DNA of 64,000 nucleotides from Chrysomallon squamiferum (taxonomy: Eukaryota; Mollusca; Gastropoda; Neomphalida; Peltospiridae), in contig CM022666.1 in the NCBI GenBank assembly GCA_012295275.1, positions 14,698,440 through 14,762,439 on the forward strand, in the 5' to 3' direction. The notes beneath the pieces were generated by a model. It saw only the letters and a list, made by a program, of their open reading frames with translations, did no database searches and had not been told where the DNA came from. This document shows, one piece after another, positions 52,127 through 64,000 of this stretch. Position numbers and translations under genes: made by a program. Each line of letters starts with the position of its first letter. The stretch's first letter is position 1.

Positions 52127-52775
52127 AATTTTATATTTCAAGAGTTTAAAAATTAATAGTAATAGTTTACTGCATTTAAAAAAAGAGTTATAATAATAAT
52201 GAACATCCTATATACATCTTACATTGCTACATATTATTTTTTGTTATTATTCCATATTTATATTGCACCTTTTCCATACTAAGTAAGTTAAAGGATTCTG
52301 TGTACAGTGTAAACTAATAAACTAAAATATTAAAATAAATGTAAACATAATGGTGAACATGTTAAAATGGTGATCAACACTGTATAACAATTAACAGACT
52401 AGCCTGAACATTTTAGAATTGGAAAAATAAAACAACTGTATATTGACAAAGTGGATTTGAAAGAAATGGGTCTTTAGTAGCGTTTTAAATGTAGTTTCAG
52501 CCTTCTTGTTACTTAGCTCAGATTATGGAGCTCAGACCTTGATGTTATTTGGGAGTGAGTTCCACAAAGTTGATGCAACAAACCTGAAATATCTCTAGCC
52601 ATATGTAGTTCTTAATGGTGACAATAAAATTGACTACTGCAGTTATTTCCCTTCGACTACATTTTCACGACACAGTACTACATATACAAGTGAAAAGCTG
52701 ATATAGGTTTAATCTGCAGTGTATTTATTTCATTTTATTATTTTTCTTTTCTCTTCTTTTTTCTTTTTCTTTTCT

Positions 52776-53436
52776 TTTTATTGTTTTGTTACTCTCGGTG
52801 ACCAGTGTCCCAACAAGCACATAATTATTTACATTTCCACTAATACTAACATAAATACATCGACTCGCATTCTTCACGGTAAAGCCATTATACATATATA
52901 TTTTTTATTTTGTTAATTAGTACTGGAAATGGCAGAAGCTAGAACTGAAAATTATATTTTATATCAATATATTGATATGTATATATTAGCATTTTGTAAT
53001 GACTGCAAGAAACACCAAAGTTCGGGCTATTTTATATAATAATTATAATCTGAGATAATTAAAAGAAATACCAGTAATATTAAAATTATTTTAATTAATT
53101 TTATTTGAAAAATTTGTAATTAATATATAAATGAATAAATAAAAGTCCAATTCATAAAAAATAAATAAGTAAATAAGTAAATAAATAAAATAATAAACGG
53201 ACGGATTTGGAACGAACATGTAGCGGGAAAATATACTGTTTGTTTATTTATTACATTTTAAGTTGAAATATCCACCCCATGACTCAGACATGTTTTTCAT
53301 CCTTAAAAAACAGTCCATTGTTTTTATCCATAAATGTAACACATTTAAAACTACATTCCTGTTTCGACTAATTTCATTCATGTCAGTCTGAGTTTGCATT
53401 TTAACATCCGGGTCATTTACAGTTGTCATAACAAAA
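52776..53436. other. Unique sequence between the array and ANKRD42
   Basis: AT-rich with AAAT runs near 53,125-53,190. It probably contains the promoter and 5' UTR of the ANKRD42 gene. A minus-strand ORF of 61 codons (53,244-53,429) overlaps that leader. Confidence 0.5.
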
Positions 53437-61740
<8,304 letters not shown>

Positions 61741-61879
61741 ATCAACTGACACTTTGCAGAGTTCTCTTCAATAGCTTTTAATACTGACTTTATTTAGACA
61801 TTTTTAAAAATAAGCCTCGAATATTGATAGAGATCCTTTTTACCAAAATTGAATGCTGACTTTATTTGTAGAATTGTTG

Positions 61880-62700
61880 CACATGATCATGGAATAGTGA
61901 CATTATTTAGAAAGTTAAATAATCTCTGGATAGTGTCATTATTTTGGTTTCAAATAATATCTGAATAGAGGCACTGTTTAGAAAGTTTAAATAATAACTG
62001 AATAGTCACTATTCAGAGATTATATTACACTTTCTAAAATGTGTCACTATTCAGATATATTATACTTTAAAAATAGTGTCACTATTGAGTGATTATATTA
62101 CACTTTCTAAATAATGTCACCATTCAGAGATTATATTACACTTTCAAAATAATGTCACTATTCAGAGATATATTACACTTTCTAAATAATGTCACCATTC
62201 AGAGATTATATTACACTTTCAAAATAAGGTCACTATTCAGAGATATATTACACTTTCAAAATAATGTCACTATTCAGAGATATATTACACCACTTTCTAG
62301 TTAGTGACACTACTGAGTGATTGGAATTTTTTAAATAATCTGTGAATAGCGACATTATTTACAAATAATAACAGAATAGTGACATTATTTTGATTTACAA
62401 ATAATATCTGAATAAAGTTTTAAGTAATCAATGAATAGTGAATTTTCAGAAGTTTTAAAATAATATCTGAATAATGACGTTATTTAGAATTATGAATTAT
62501 CTCTGAATAGTACCACTATTTGGAAAGGATTACATAATCTCTGATTGGTGACATTATTTAGAGTTCTTTTAAGTCATCTCTGAACAATGAGATTATTTAG
62601 AATTTTAAATTATCTTTGAATAGTGACACACTATTTAGAAAGTGTTAAATAGTCTGTCAATAGTGACACTATTTAGAAAGTTAAGAGTTGTGTTAAAAGT
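61880..62700. repeat. ~36-bp minisatellite with both orientations, 3' of ANKRD42
   Basis: A unit like AATAGTGACATTATTTAGAA plus AGTTAAATAATCTCTG is read on the plus strand at ~61,890-62,010 and ~62,335-62,690. Its reverse complement (ACTTTCTAAATAATGTCAC, then ATTCAGAGATTATATT) fills ~62,010-62,300. It lies 150 bases after the stop, probably in the 3' UTR. Confidence 0.88.
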
Positions 62701-62889
62701 ACTTGTCAATTGTTTTGATAATCTGATTACTGGCAAAATTTAGAAGGGTGAGTTAAATAATTCTGTAATACAAATACCTTTTAAATTGCTTTTAAAACTG
62801 TCTTTTAATAATGACACTGTTTATGAAATTGCTTTCTTTTCATAAACTGAGTACTGAAGTATTTGTGGTTAAGTAAATCATCTGTCTGA

Positions 62890-62895
62890 AATAAA
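62890..62895 (+). terminator. Candidate poly(A) signal of ANKRD42
   Basis: AATAAA (within GAAATAAAATACC) after the repeat array. Nearer signals are possible; choice by position only. Confidence 0.25.
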
Positions 62896-62899
62896 ATAC

Positions 62900-63804
62900 C
62901 AGAAAGACGTTTTTATTTTTATTTTTTCTAAAGTTTCAATCTTTTAATATTAATGGCTAAATTATGTAATATAGATAGTATTTAATTTGTTTTACTGTTT
63001 TATGTATCATCATTGTCTTTGTGTTGTCGTTGGTTTTGAGGGTCTTTTTTTTAGTTTTTATTGTAAACATTTTTTTTTAAATTTATTTATTTTTTATATA
63101 TTTATTATTTATTTATTTATTTTTTATTTATTTATTTATTTATTTATTTATTTTATTATTATTTTCTATTATTTAATTTTTTTTAACAATAAAAAAATTG
63201 TATTTGTTATTTTTTATTTATTGTTTAACATTTGCAATATTCGTATTTAACATAGTTGAAGTAGAATAAAATATAAATTTATGTTGTTTTTTGTTTTTGA
63301 TTTTTATTTTTTTATTTTTTTAATGTTTTTTGTTTATTTAACATAAAATATGTGATTTATATAACAACTATAAATAATAAAATAAAATTTAAAAGGATAA
63401 TTGTGATTATATAAATCATTAGTAAGAAGCAAAATAATAACAAAATCACACTTGCAAAATATTTGCACACTCAATCTAAAATATTGAAGTTGTGACGTCA
63501 TCGTGTTCAGGACGGAGTCGTAGCTGTGCATTTTTTTACACCAACAGAAGGCAGGGTAAGTTGGCTCGCCATGTACGAAATGACGTCACGACTACCAGAA
63601 AACTACAGCGCTCAGTTATGTTTATAATTCTTCATTATGTATATATATAAAACAACTTTCGAAGTAAACAGTGCATGTCTGTTTTATATAAAATCAAATA
63701 AAATTATGAATATATTTTTTATTTCGTTTTATACTTTTAAATCTTTATTTAATATTTTTTAAACATTTTCCCCAGTCATTTCTTTTCTTGAGCAAACGTG
63801 TGAG

Positions 63805-63852
<48 letters not shown>

Positions 63853-64000
63853 CATAGACACAAATAAATTAGATATCGAGCACATTTACATTTCCGGAGA
63901 ATAAATGTTTTGCAGTTACATAAATAAGAACGCATATCTCTTGTTTCTTCTTATATTTCTTGTTTCTTCTTTCCGCTTTGTTCCTTCTTATTCTTTTTTC
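62900..64000. other. AT-rich non-coding end of window
   Basis: TTTA runs (63,070-63,180), two TGACGTCA palindromes (63,493 and 63,581) and a GT microsatellite (63,809-63,849). No gene supported. Confidence 0.6.

Larger units (their letters stand above)
45631..52775 (+). repeat. Segmental tandem repeat, unit 3 (~7.1 kb)
   Basis: Third copy. Its right end stops in the same polypyrimidine run that joins units 1/2 and 2/3, then passes into unique sequence (TTTATTGTTTTGTTACTCTC). Confidence 0.9.

Overview
The window looks like AT-rich, intron-rich animal DNA with very many microsatellites. The gene content (TRIM-type RING/B-box proteins with close local paralogues, an SLC16-like transporter, an ANKRD42 orthologue) and the mobile elements (jockey-like non-LTR retrotransposon, hAT transposon) suggest a lophotrochozoan, most probably a mollusc. 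The phylum is inferred, not proven. Most long open frames in the window are translated microsatellites; the genes below rest on protein motifs and on GT/AG splice sites with matching phases.

Layout. 1-602: 3' part of a TRIM-family coding exon (paralogue A), cut by the window edge. 603-5,250: non-coding; 2,690-5,100 is a diverged copy of the sequence downstream of TRIM B. 6,239-9,197: a compact pair of converging coding regions, the plus-strand one broken by frameshifts and the minus-strand one open, with closely spaced opposing AATAAA signals and a CpG/ETS-site-rich patch behind the minus-strand ORF; family not recognised. 9,860-13,800: repeats. 13,818-17,135: five-exon SLC16-like transporter of 468 aa. 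18,610-24,090: a diverged locally duplicated block carrying CA, ATT and GA tracts. 25,913-29,474: complete three-exon TRIM gene (RING, two B-boxes, coiled coil, SPRY-like C-terminus; 615 aa).

31,550-52,775: three head-to-tail units of about 6.9-7.1 kb. Each contains a jockey-like retrotransposon remnant interrupted by an internally deleted hAT element, then decayed copies of the last exons of the TRIM gene, then part of the TRIM 3' flank in inverted orientation. 53,437-61,740: a twelve-exon ANKRD42 orthologue (506 aa), carrying a 1.3-kb 21-bp minisatellite in one intron, a 49-bp triplication across a splice donor, and an array of both orientations in its 3' region.

The host genes are functionally unrelated: a probable ubiquitin-ligase family (TRIM), a membrane transporter and an ankyrin scaffold. 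The main story is local duplication: TRIM exons and flanks copied repeatedly, then amplified together with nested mobile elements. No system that I can call new with confidence is present; the least explained piece is the convergent ORF pair at 6.2-9.2 kb.
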